A stretch of DNA of 64,000 nucleotides from Gracilaria gracilis (taxonomy: Eukaryota > Rhodophyta > Florideophyceae > Gracilariales > Gracilariaceae), in contig JARGSG010000082.1 in the NCBI GenBank assembly GCA_030374805.1, forward strand, positions 124,001 through 188,000. Reading direction: 5' to 3'. Shown piece after piece: positions 31,365 to 42,529 of the stretch. The first letter of the stretch is position 1, and each line of letters begins with the position of its first letter. A program made the position numbers and the translations under genes. The notes beneath the pieces were generated by a model. It ran no database searches, was not told the origin of the DNA, and saw nothing but the letters and a program-made list of their open reading frames with translations.

Positions 31365-34300
31365 TTATTCTTCGTAGTCCTCCTCCCCGTCTGAGAGATC
31401 CTCCATTCGAACATCTTCTCCCGATTCCAGATCATCGTCAAGCTTGTCGTTTGGATCGTTTCCGAGACCAAAATCTTCTTCCAAGAACTTGGGCCGAAAT
31501 GCGTCTTCCCTATGCACTGCGTCAGGCAGGCTGTAACTGTCTGGCACCAGATACGTGTGGTACCTGGTGCAAATTTTCTTCACCAGAACATCATCGTAGC
31601 CAGCACCAGCACGAAATACATCTCCCCTCCCAAAAAATAGTGAGTACGGCGGAACCCTGAATTTCTTCACAACCATTGTGCGTGATAAACGCTTTAGGCT
31701 CCTGTCATCCGTCACGTACATATTATGAGACCTCTCACAAACCAATATCACGAACGGGCTTGCCCCAGAGGCCATCATGAAGAACCCTGGAATCTCCCCC
31801 TGCTCTCTTTCCTCACTGTTCAACCCTTGGAAATCTGTGTGCAATAACTGTCTTGGGCATCCCTTCGCAGTACATATCATACGTCCTCCAGTAACCGGGG
31901 CATACATCTTCCTTCCCGCCCTGCTGTTGTTGCATAAACGAAGAGCGGCTGCAATCTGCCCAAATCTGGCGTCCAACATCGCCCTCTTTCTCACTATGGT
32001 CACATTCTTCTCATCCGCTTCTACATCATCAACAATGCCAAACTTCGTAGTAATGTATCGGGCAATCCCACTCATCCTATCTCCAGCGTCCCTCCGTTGC
32101 CCAGCATTGATGATACCGTTCCAATTCCTCTGGTTCTCCTCAAACCTTAAGTCCGGCTGCTCCAGAAAGTTCTTTTCAAAGAACTCAATCAAGCTTCCAG
32201 TCACATCTTCTTCCACCAGTACTCCCCTCTGGTTCGCCCCATCAGGCATACCTTCGTCGGTTCCAAACCCATCAAGTACACAGAACCCCTTCTTTAACAA
32301 ATCCATTCTCTTGGTCCCAAAGTTCTCTCGGGCCAGATCATCTCTCTCCATTGCCGCCATCCAAAGAGCTTTCTCCTCCCCTGAAGGTTTTCCCTTCAGT
32401 AGAAGTTTAACCCCAAGAACTGGTTCTTTGGTAGTTCCCAGCTCTTTGTGTACATTCCTCGCAGCAAGCCTATACACGGAATGGTGCACTGCTCTCAGGT
32501 CCTCTACCGTCAAACATTCCGCCTTCTGAACCTTTCTTAGATGAATCATATCCATCCACGGGTGCTAATGTTTGACGGCATTCACCCCTTCTGGCCACTC
32601 ACTCGGCAACGCATTCACTAAATGCACCCACGACATATCTGACCCACCAGCATAATCCCCAGCCTTGTTCATTCTTTCCGGCACGCGTTGCGGATTTTCA
32701 TCTTCAAAGCCTCGAATCTGACCACTCTCTTCCGCTTCCTCATCGTCCCGCACGAATCCACTCTCCTCCTGACTACTATCTTCCTCCTCCTACTCGCTGG
32801 ATGATATCGAAATTATCTTCTGTTCCTTCAAGAAGTTCTTTAATGCCTTCTTCGTTATCTTCCTGAAGACATTAACCACTTCCACTGGTACGTCTCTAGA
32901 CGGTGTGGTCACGGTGCCCTTCCTTAGCTTCTTTCGAGCCGGTTCATAATCGTCCTCGTCATCACTAAGCGAAATCAAACGCCTCTTTCTCTTCTCGCGC
33001 TGCTTCTTCTGCACCTCTTCATCCACATCTTTGTCTCAGCGCTGACGAGCACTGATAAGGCGTCTGCTTCGCCTTGCACTTGCTCGTTCTGAATGAAGGT
33101 CATCCACCATAATGGCAGTTTTTTCCCCTGCCGCAGGACGAGCACCAGGCGGAGCCGCAGGACGAGCACCAGGCGGAGCCGCAGGACCAGCACCCATTAC
33201 GACCTCAACAACGTCGTCTCCTGTTTCTCTTGAAGCATTCAGTGACACCTGCAACACTTCTTCAAGCTTGTTCCTTGCATTCGTCACCCTTCTCGATACC
33301 ATCCCCTCCCACAGATGCTTCGCACCGCTCAACTCCATCTTTGCGGTTTGCATTCTAAGATACTCCACCACATATACTTCCTGTCTACCGAAGATGAGCT
33401 TGGTTTTCATTACTTCATTAACTTCAATCTCCTTCCTCTTACCAGCCATGTCACATATGGTGTACATTCGTATCGCACATTGAAAGAAGTGTTTCCTCAT
33501 GTGGTCAAAGCGCACACTTCCTCCAGACGAAGTCATTCGCAGTCGCACATGACATTGCAGGCAACGTAGCACGAAACGAAACTCCGCTCCCCCAAGGTCC
33601 AGAAGCAGGTTACTCGACAAATGTGTCAATCTAAGCGCTGGAACCTCCTCGCAGACCTTTTCAAAGAATTCCAAAAGCCCTTCGGTTCGTACAAACTTCA
33701 AACCGAGTCCAGCATAACGACTCAAATGTCGCACAATGTAGTTTCCAATTGCCTCGGTTCTCTTCAGGGCTCCAGCTATCTGCTTCGGCGTGAGACTGTT
33801 GACGTCCAATGTTCTTTCCTCAATAACATTCCCAATGACAGAGACTGTGCTGTGAACCTTATCGGGAAAGGAAATCTTCAGTACCGTGGAACTCATTTCG
33901 TTCAAAACGTTACCGAGTCCAAGTACTTCGTTCCATGTCAACGCGTTTCCGTCCTTTCGAGTCCACAACACGACATCGAGGTTTCGTACGATATCCACCC
34001 AGTGCCCCCCTTCCTCACGCCGGTCCGATAACACCAAAACGCGGTGGTATCCGTCGATTAGTACGACATATATGAGAAGATATCCATCGTTAACTATGTC
34101 GCCCACATCCACCTCCTCCAGAGCTGCCATAGGAATCGAGCCCACTGACGGACGCCATCCTAAGGTCCTGCACTTCAGCATAGTGTCAGCCTTGTGTTCG
34201 AGATTGACACTCCGAACCGTCTTCTTTGGGATTCGGATGTGCTCGATATCCGTACTCACTCGGTGCTGGAAGTAGTCTTCGACGGATATCTTGCTGAGAC

Positions 34301-35198
34301 CGAGGGTGCTGTCGATCTCCTCCGACGGCACTGGATCCCCTTCGTCGAACAAATCCACTTCAGGGCCACGAAGGGAAGCCTTAGTGAGCTTGGTTACCTC
34401 AACGACGTCGACATCAATGGAAGCCTTAGTGAGCTTGGTTACCTCAACGACTTCTTCATCACCGGCCTCCCCAGCTACAGTGCTAGAAGGCATGGGCACC
34501 TCAAGGATCTCAGCTTCAGAGGCCTCTCCAAGTACGACTCGACTCAACTGTTGAACGGGCTTCTTCATCCCTTCGGAAGCCTTCTTTGTGGCCTTCTGAA
34601 CCTCTCCAGACCGCAGCGTTTTCTTTGGAAGTTGTTCAGGCTCACTCGTGAGAGGCTTCTCGGTTGCTTGAGAGGGCTGCGTGGGACTTTGGAGAATCTC
34701 AACTGGGACCATCATACGCGTATTCCACGCATAAACTGCAGCAAAATAAATGTCGTTTAGATTACTGGGTGGGTTCTCTGGACCCTAAAAAGCGTAGGGA
34801 TACTTCGATGTCTGGTGGTTTGTAATCTTCGCCTTCCAGATTGCCACCAGATCCTGACCTTCTCGAGCCGATGCGCTAAGAGGGTGTTCATGTAGGAGCC
34901 GGCAGCGTTCGTTTGCAGTGCTACCCAAACCTCTTATCTGGGCAATTCCCACTTTCACATTGCTCTTCTCTTTCCCAGTGCTCACAAACAAATGCACCAC
35001 ATCCCCTCCCCTCAGAACCGGCGACGGATTGGTGTTCCTCTTCCTAGAACTTCTCGGAGTGGGATTGCAAGGCGTGGCGTGCCTCGAACTCCCTTTTCCT
35101 CGCGTACGGACAACCATGTTTGCTCCTTTCCTCGACGGAGCTTCGCCTCGCTTTCGATTGAGCGAATGCTTCGCGCCTTTATGTTTCGAGGGAGCCAT
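31365..35198 (-). pseudogene. A-B-C reading frame, right copy: ParB-like and 2OG-oxygenase-like, four internal stops
   Basis: From ATG 35,198 to the stop at 31,365 a single frame of 1,278 codons is interrupted only by TAG 34,785, TGA 33,036, TAG 32,790 and TAG 32,565, with no frameshift. A (35,198-34,785): basic N-terminus and GGDVVHLFVSTG domain. B (34,784-33,036): disordered VVEVTKLTKAS repeats, then IRIPKKTVRSVNL..VVLIDGYHRVLVL (ParB-like, near 34,100), a helical C-terminus and a PGARPAAP repeat. C (32,555-31,365): 2OG-oxygenase layout with LLHTDF (His239, Asp241 of that segment), but the distal block reads GDVFRAGA with Arg315 where the left copy has His. It is either a fused polyprotein gene that has decayed, or one read through stops. 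Confidence 0.6.
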
Positions 35199-35486
35199 GA
35201 AGTGAGAAATACGGGCGCGGGGTAATTCAAGGTGTTGATGACGACCGTCGGTAACGGTCACGAGAGCAGTGAGGTTTGGAATGAATCCTGATCGGCGAAG
35301 AAGATTGGGATATCCGTGATTCAATAAAGAAATTACACGTCCGCTAAATATGATTTTCAAATCCATATCGGTGCTCTATATGTCAGCTACAGCAGTGGTG
35401 TCTTACACAGTCCCCCTATGCTACATATAGGAGGCCCTTTTCAAGTCATAAATAAACAATTTACAATTTTTGCGACCGGCGCGGCG

Positions 35487-35569
35487 GCTGGACAGCGGTC
35501 CGGGATGTCGTGGCGCTTACTCGGTGCACGGATGAAACGCCACAACACCCCGGACCGCTGTCTACAGCC
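35487..35569. repeat. Palindromic element P, copy 1
   Basis: Near-perfect palindrome of ~40-bp arms (GCTGGACAGCGGTCCGGG.. / ..CCCGGACCGCTGTC), centred on CGGTGCACGG. It is followed by CAGCCCGTTGACGGTTGTACGA. Copies 2 and 3 are at 36,551 and 37,760. Confidence 0.8.
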
Positions 35570-35689
35570 CGTTGACGGTTGTACGAGCCGCACTGCCAAA
35601 CTGAGACCAGTCTCCCTGCTCCAATTTAACCGCGCCGTACCCCCCAACCCCGCGCCGTGCCCCAAATGGGGTGGCACCCCCACCATACT

Positions 35690-36545
35690 TGGCGCTCTTG
35701 AAGCTCACGCAACGTCTAGCCCTTACGTTTTTGCCACCTCAGCAGCCCCTATCTTGGAGATATATCCGCCGGACCCGTAACATCTTCTCAGGTCCTGGAC
35801 ATAGTGGTAAATTGGAATCCCCTCCGACTCCGTCCTTGAACGCATCCGAAGCAAAAGCGCTGGAAGTTTTAATAGATATGTTGCTCTCTGCTCTCTGTCA
35901 TCGTGATACTGTCATTCGTTCGTCTGCAGCCAATTGCTTAGCTGGGATCACAGCATGTTTGCCTACATCACTTGCTTTTGACGTCGTGGAATCAGTTATG
36001 CAGCTTTTCGATGAGCGTTCTGAAGCGCGTGCTGACGCTGCTTTGCACGGAGCCTGTTTAGCGCTTGCAGAACTCGTAGGACGAGGTCTTATTCTACCAG
36101 AGAATGCGCTCTTTGCAAAAGAATTTGACGCCGTACGCATTGCAGCCAGCTTCGATATGCGTCGTGGTTCAAACTCTGTTGGTGCTTATGTCCGCGATGC
36201 TAGCTTTTATAAAGTCTGGTCCATTGCTAGAGCATATGAATCGGAACAAGTCGCCCCGTTTGCTGACGTGATTAGTGACAGTATGATTCTACTGGCCTTG
36301 CTCGACAGTGAGGTCAATTTCAGAAGGGCTGCCGCAGCTGCTTTGGAGGAGTGCGTAGGTACACTATCACAACAGCTGTTTCAAGATGGCATTCAGATCA
36401 TCACACTGGCAGATTACTTTTCGTTAGAAGATAGGAAAGTCTCGTACATGGATATTGCGCAAAAAGTAGCTTCGATTGCTAACGAGAAGCATTTTAGCTG
36501 CATTCTGCGGGAATTGTCAAATTTCCACGACAGCTGGACAGTAGC
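35690..36545 (+). pseudogene. TBCD: Tubulin-folding cofactor D fragment
   Basis: An open frame of ~285 codons matches the HEAT-repeat core of cofactor D, which helps fold tubulin with TBCE and TBCC: LSWRYIRRTRNI (the family's WRYQRG block), DTVIRSSAANCLAGITACLP, DAALHGACLALAELVGRGLI, RRGSNSVGAYVRDASFYKVW, DSEVNFRRAAAAALEECVG, GIQIITLADYFSLEDRK. The whole protein is about 1,100-1,200 residues, so this is roughly a quarter of it, with neither end present. It is flanked by palindromic elements at 35,487 and 36,551 and lies inside the large transposon, so it is most likely a captured gene piece. The frame is intact, so capture may be fairly recent. Confidence 0.8.
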
Positions 36546-36550
36546 GTGGC

Positions 36551-36631
36551 GGCTGGACAGCAATCCGAGGTGCCATGGCGCTTCATCGGTGCACCGATGA
36601 AACGCCATGACACCCCGGACCGCTGTCCACA
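36551..36631. repeat. Palindromic element P, copy 2
   Basis: Same palindrome, centre CATCGGTGCACCGATG. It abuts the 3' end of the cofactor D fragment and is followed by ACGGTTGTACGAACCGCACTGCC, shared with copy 1. Confidence 0.8.
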
Positions 36632-37759
36632 CCCCAACGGTTGTACGAACCGCACTGCCTAACTGAGAATGTCGAGATTGTCGCTCACTATCTCTCTGCT
36701 CATATAGTCGTACAAGCAACAAGAATGGGAAGAAACATAGAAAGAGAGGCGGTGCAAGACAGAGGCGGTGGTGTATCGTTTGCCGGCAGGCAATACGGTC
36801 ATGGTGATGGGAGAAGTGGCATACAGAAGACGTCCTGGAAAGGGCGGGAATACCGGACCAAGAGCTACAGAAGCTGCAGAATCAAGTTTAATAGCTGATT
36901 GAACGATAAGGATTGGGGTTCGTGTACCCCGCACTACTCTCTCTAATTATGTGGGTGTTTCAGCATTTTGCGAGCATTATTAGTCAAAGAGAATCAAACG
37001 CTCTAAAGGAACTGTTTCATGTAAGGGATACGGCAGCTCTACTACATCTGGGTACAAACTTCATCGAATGAATACAGGGTTCCGGTTGGAAACGCAGATG
37101 ATAATAATGTTGATGATATTCTACTTAGATGTGTGTAGCAGATAACTTTGATTCAATTATGATGCTGTTGGCTAACAAGGCGCCTAACAGTGTTCTCTCT
37201 GAATATCGCTTAAAGCAGATCTAATCCCGTACTGGGTTTGCTCATGACAGAGGGTGCTTCTCTCAGGCAGTTCGTTCTTTACCACGATGTGTGTACGGAA
37301 CGCACTCAGAGAGGTCAAAAGAAACACTGTTCAAGTTCTCAAGAGACAAACGCGGCCAAGCAAACTGTAGTATTTGATATGGATTATATCCAAAAGGGTT
37401 GGTACTGTCCATCTTTACAAAGCGTTGCACTCCCACTACACGAAGCAGTCATAAGAGCAAAGAAACGACTATGACGAGGGCTGGATTGGTACAAGAAGAG
37501 TTATGACAAGAACATCAAGGATGGTGATGGTTTGGTCCCCTTGGGTGATTCGTTTGGTGATTTTACCTCGATTTCGGGTGGCGCTCACCCTACTGCGGGA
37601 CGCAGTCACCCCGCTAGGGTGATAGGCGAACGTGTCACCCCCATTTCACCCCAAAAAAGGTGACCAAAATCCGTCACCATACTGGAACGGGGATATAGGA
37701 GGCATTTTTCAAGTGGAAAAAGTATTCAAATTCTCACGACTGCTGGACAGCGGCGTGGC
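36632..37759 (+). other. Mostly non-coding; possible retrotransposon integrase tail
   Basis: 36,640-37,230 shows no gene. About 37,238-37,550 is open apart from one TGA and reads LHEAVIRAKKRL, stop, RGLDWYKKSYDKNI..GDGLVPLGD. This resembles the C-terminal end of Ty3/gypsy integrases (A..R...A..R.KK.YDK....GD.V.L). The resemblance is weak. A GGTGACC/GGTGACA-rich patch (37,570-37,680) follows. Confidence 0.25.
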
Positions 37760-37843
37760 GGCTGGACAGCTATCCGGGGTGTCGTGGCGCTTCATCGGTG
37801 CACCGATGAAGCACCACGACACCCCGGACCGCTGTCCACAGCC
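37760..37843. repeat. Palindromic element P, copy 3
   Basis: Arms GCTGGACAGCTATCCGGGGTGTCG.. / ..CGACACCCCGGACCGCTGTCC around CATCGGTGCACCGATG. The flank GCTGGACAGCGGCGTGGCG before the arm is shared with copy 2. Confidence 0.8.
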
Positions 37844-38400
37844 CGTTGAGAGGGGAGGGGTTGTACAAAAGGTGAAGTGATCGCTTGCGAACACCTATAT
37901 CGCTTTTCGTCGTTCCAATATGGTTCACCAATCCCAGCGATGCGGAACACTTGCTGTGAATGACGCAAAACCCGCAAACGGACATTTAGCAACGTACAAA
38001 AGACAGCTTTGTCCAACTGCGTCGGTCTTCAACGTGACCAACACTTAAGCAGTTCCCCTTTTCGAATCGCTCGTTCCGATCTACTCCTCCGCATTGCACC
38101 TACTTCTTCCTTTCCAACACAAAAGCAATTGTTCACAACCGTTCAGTACCATATTTTGACTCACTCGCCCACAAAAGGTATTGAGTCTGCCATTCGCGGC
38201 CGTTGCGTGTGTTGCTCTCTTCTCTTCGCCGTTCTCGCGCGCCCGTCTCCCTTCCGCTGCCGTATTCCGCCCGCTCCCAAACATTTCCGTTTTTTCAATT
38301 TCCTGGTCTTGCGTGGTCTCGCGTTGCCTTCTCGCTCGTCATAAAATGGCTCCGTTCACCTCCCCCTCACCCCCCAAATTCGCTTGATGCACTCATCAAA
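37844..38400. other. Spacer before X
   Basis: No gene seen. A pyrimidine-rich, GC-rich stretch near 38,200-38,390 immediately precedes the X start and may be its promoter region. Confidence 0.3.
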
Positions 38401-41400
38401 ATGCAGGGTACTGGGGATGAACTTCTCACAGTATGTCTTGCACTCCGCAATCACTACGCGTCGGCGGTGCAAGAGGAAGATGAGCCGAGGACAGTGCGGC
38501 ATACCGATTTCGTCGAGTATGTTGTCAAGAATCGGAACATACTGCCGAAAGCAGCGGAATGCTTTCATATTCTGGTGGGACCGGAACATAGCACGTACAG
38601 CGATGAAGAACTACGCATTGTGGCTTTAAAGTGTTCTTATCGGCAGCAGTTCCTTTCAACAAGGTTGCTGGACGTCATGAAAGGAGACAAAGACAGAAGT
38701 GTGAGGGATTTCTGGAATGCCTATACAGACGTGAACTTTAAAGAAATTCCGAAGAAAGTGACTTTCACGGAATTCTTCAAGTAGATGGTTATACCCCCGA
38801 AACGAGTGGGGTGCACAAGTCCTCCATTTGAGACCGCCATCGCGATACATTTCCAAAGAGTTCTTTTTCTTTCCTTCATCCAGAAACTATTAATGGAAAA
38901 GAAGCGTCCCGCCCGCAAGAGGCGAAAGGGCGATAAGCAATATTGTATACCGTATGCGAACGTCCAAATATCGAACAAAATCCAAGCTCAGCGTGCTGGC
39001 TTCGGTGTTCAGCTCGTTACAACTGCATGGGACTGTTTTTGCCATTTCCTCGGATTTCCGAACGTCGAAACCATGGTTCTCCCGTTCGTGCGACTCATGT
39101 ACTAAGATATGCAGTTCCAGGCTATTGAGACGCGGTCCGATGGTTTTCTACACATGGAAAACGACCATCGCTTGCTGGCGAGGAAAAGGGAGACTGTTGT
39201 GGAAGAAGAGATCATTCCTTGGGCATGGAACCCAGTGGAAATCTGTGATACAGGTTGGATATTGATATGATATCTCTGCAGGACGTAGGATTAGAATGAA
39301 ACTTTTATCGTACAGATATGAAAGATATTTAGAAAGGATACAGTTCCGATAACTTTCGATATATGCCAGAAGTGAAACTGATATATATGTGATATATCTT
39401 TGGTACTACTTCCTACATTTCCGATAAAAGTGCGATATATTTTGAAATTTGTCATATCAGATCTCCCTCAAAATTATACCCTAAATACATCAGATCCATA
39501 TCAAGAACTTTCGTGAGAATCACCCAAATATGATATCTAATTCAACAATATACTAAAAACGTATCTGAATTGTATCATAACCTTACAATTTCTGCTTCAT
39601 TTATATCCAAGTCACATCAGATGTGTATCTGAGATTTCCACTGGGGAACTTATCGCTTAGTATTGATACGGCAATACGAACGTTGACCAAGGAGTTTCTT
39701 TCGGACCTGAAAAAGGTCGTTGTCAATGAACATCTGTTCTCAATTCCTGCTCCGGACAATTGGTCAGTTTTGACAACGTTCAGCAAAGACTCAAAATCAT
39801 TTCCCCCTAGATTTGATTGCTTTTCGAACTTGCTTGTGTCATCCATCAGGGAGGTCATAATCCCGTTGAAACTGAAAGATGATATGGACATCCAACCAAC
39901 GGTTGTCTCGCTAAGAACGAAACCAGAACCTGCGCTGGAAATGGATTAGGAGGGGAAACATGCTGTTCCCATCGTAGATCCATCCGAGGGAGATGAACCG
40001 GATGAACAGGAAGAAGATACTTGGATGGGTATTGTTGTTGACAACAGGAAGGGAAGTGCTGGTGAAAAGCGTTCGGAAATAGATATTCCACCTCCGCCTA
40101 CCGCAACATCTTTGGACGGGAAACTGGCTTTCGAACGTTGCGAATCGGAGATGGAGAAGTACTTTCGAATTGGCAACTGTTCGTTTGCTGATTTGGTGGA
40201 GACGGGGGAGACGTTGCGGAAAACCGGAATGCGTTTGGTAGGAAAAGTGCAATTTGTTCTTATCGACCCTCTGTACAACATACGCGCGCAGAAGAACCTT
40301 GGGAATAGCTGGTACGATGTGCTGACTCCTCAGGACATGAAGAAGGCAGCGAAGCCTATCTCTAGGCTGCTACGTCCGGGGGGCCATTTCATCATCTTCT
40401 GTGCATTGGAACAAGTGAATCATTGGAAGTAGGTGCTCTCTGTTATTGGTGCTAAGGATGACAATGGGGTACCGAGTCGGTCTTTTGTCATTGACAAGGT
40501 CCCACTTCATTTCATTCGGTCGCCAGGCAACCCGATGCGCAACCCCGGACGTAGTTCGTGCTCATTGTTCCCTGCTACGCAGTATGCCATACACGGTGTT
40601 CGAAACGGCCTCTCCTACGCAGAACAGCATGGAATGGTGAACTATGAGAACTTTAACTATGTGCAATCGAGGTACCCGGGGTACCACAGTGTTATTGACC
40701 AGGTTCCACCAATGTCGAATGGGGAGACGCTTCGATGGAAGAGAAGGAAGAAGGAAGGGGGCTTCACCTTTCAAAAGGTACGGTCGGAACAAAAACCACG
40801 TGCGCTTCTCAAGGAGATAATCAGCCGTTTTTCTCAGCCTGGGGACAACGTGGTGGACTTGTTCGCGGGAACGTTTTCAACAGCTCTCTCATGCATGGAG
40901 TTAGCACGTCATCGGAAGTTCATTGGTTGTGAACCAGACCCCGACTGTTTTGCTCATGCAAGACATGCAGCTATTCTTCATTTCGCAAGGTGTATAGGAG
41001 ATAGCGAGACGGACATTCTGATTTCGCAAAGAGTTCTAAATGCTGTGAACCTGCTTGTGCATACGTTTCCAAAGTGGAACATCCGACCATCAAGATCCTG
41101 GAAGGCCCCTCCCGGGATACCCACAGTATCAGAAGTTCCCGGCCTATATTGTGGACTTACTATCATCGATGTGGCGAGATGGGATTGTGGGAGCTATTGG
41201 TAGACGAAAAGCGCTACACAACTGGCCCAAAACCATGCAAGGGAAGATGGGGATCGTAGATTGGAACGCTATGTTGGCACTGGAGGCGAGCATGTGTGGA
41301 TGTCGCATAGGGACCTCATCGATTCGTCACCCTTCCGCGAGAGTGGGGGTGTTTACAACACGTCGATTCACGGCGAACGAAGAAATATGTTGTTTCTATG

Positions 41401-41866
41401 GAACGTTGGTGTACCACGACCTAACGAAGAGAACCGAGGTGCATAAGAAATATGGAGAAGGCTTCTTGGGGGCGACACCCGATCGATATCGAAAGTACGC
41501 CATGAGTTCACGGTTCGTGGCGAGATATTTCGTAACCTCCCAGGAAGGAGAAGGGACATACCTGTGATCCCTGTTTGGATTGTTTCTGCGCCTTTCTCGT
41601 TAGGGGGAACGATAAACGACCCGAAATACATGGAGGGGGATAAGGACAGAGATGCTGTGGAAGATGGTGTGAAGAAGCGACGACATGCGAATGTGAGAGT
41701 GACTCGAACCCCAGGTACAGGGCGCACGACTTCGCAACTCGCAGAATATCGTTTGCTAGCAGTGCGGGGACTTCGGGATATAGAAGTGGGAGAAGAGTTT
41801 TTCGCGGACTACGGGTCGAACTATAGCTGGCAAAGGGCAACGAGTCCTGTCGAAGTAATTGACTAG
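38401..41866 (+). pseudogene. X - DNA methyltransferase - SET fusion, right copy, broken
   Basis: ATG 38,401 opens X. With the MITE at 39,231-39,645 removed, X runs in frame into a beta-class DNA methyltransferase: motif IV LIDPLYNI (near 40,260), GGHFIIFCA (40,380), QKPRALLKEIISRFSQPGDN (40,790), motif I VVDLFAGTFSTAL (40,850) and FIGCEPDPDCF (40,920). IV before I is the beta order of N4-cytosine/N6-adenine enzymes. A frameshift near 41,130 leads into a SET domain: RVGVFTTRRFTANEEICCFY (41,340), a shift at 41,564, RRHANVRV and GLRDIEVGEEFFADYG (41,770). Stops: TAG 38,782, TAA 39,103, TAG 39,947, TAG 40,430. Family knowledge suggests DNA base methylation plus protein-lysine methylation in one protein. 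Confidence 0.7.
39231..39645. mobile_element. 415-bp AT-rich MITE inserted in X
   Basis: Inverted ends CCCAGTGGAAATCT (39,231-39,244) and AGATTTCCACTGGG (39,632-39,645), with a weaker match running further in. Three-bp duplication GAA on both sides. Removing the insert and one GAA restores the X frame (IIPWAWN joined to LSLSIDTAIR), and the left copy shows the same region without it. No coding capacity. Superfamily unassigned. Confidence 0.85.
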
Positions 41867-42529
41867 AGTATATGAGGTGGAACTTAAAATTACAGCAATT
41901 CGTCACGAATCCCCTATACCTGAATGAATAGGTATTGCATTGCAACTGTGGCACAGTTGCCGTGAAAGATGTTCAACACATCTTCTATCGAAGTCTGTTA
42001 ATAACCGCAACCCGACACGAAGAGTTACCAACGGTGAAAGAAACGAATTGTAAGTATTTGATACATATGGGGTAATAGGGGCCCTCACTGGTTTCGCCGT
42101 GCTAAAACAAGGATGGTATAAATATCTTTAAATAGAATAGAGAACTGCCCGATCTTTTCAATTGAGAAACCGGGGCGGCAGCCCGCGGTGAACAAGAAGA
42201 AGAAACGAACAGGATCAAACGTTAAAGCAAAGGTTATAAGTAAACATTCACGGAATGGAGTGAACATCGTATTTTGCAGGCTTCCAACTATTTCAAATTT
42301 CCAGAACAATTACCAAAAAATGATGAAAACGCCAAAGTTATGGAAAATTTTTGAACGGAATACACTATTTCGGAAATTTGAACATCGTGTTAAAACGGGT
42401 GGCGTGAATTTCACGACTGCGCTGAAAGTATCGAGTCATACGCCTACCATCAGATCGAGCTCGCACTGCGTCAAGTTGCGAAGACGTCGCTAGCGCAGGT
42501 TCGAACCGGAGAAGGGCGTTGGATGCAGT
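41867..42529 (+). other. Region between the SET domain and NC
   Basis: Largely unassigned. An open stretch at about 42,150-42,493 encodes a very basic segment (NKKKKRTGSNVKAKVISKH) without a clear ATG. It may be a DNA-binding tail of the SET protein or the start of NC. Confidence 0.3.

Noticed and set aside
31777-32529. Plus-strand 250-codon frame opposite C
   Set aside because: Shadow of the oxygenase-like frame, which aligns with the left copy.
38782-40432. TAG reassigned to an amino acid
   Set aside because: The epimerase and the first gene both end naturally in TAG, and the element genes also have frameshifts and other stops. Decay is simpler.
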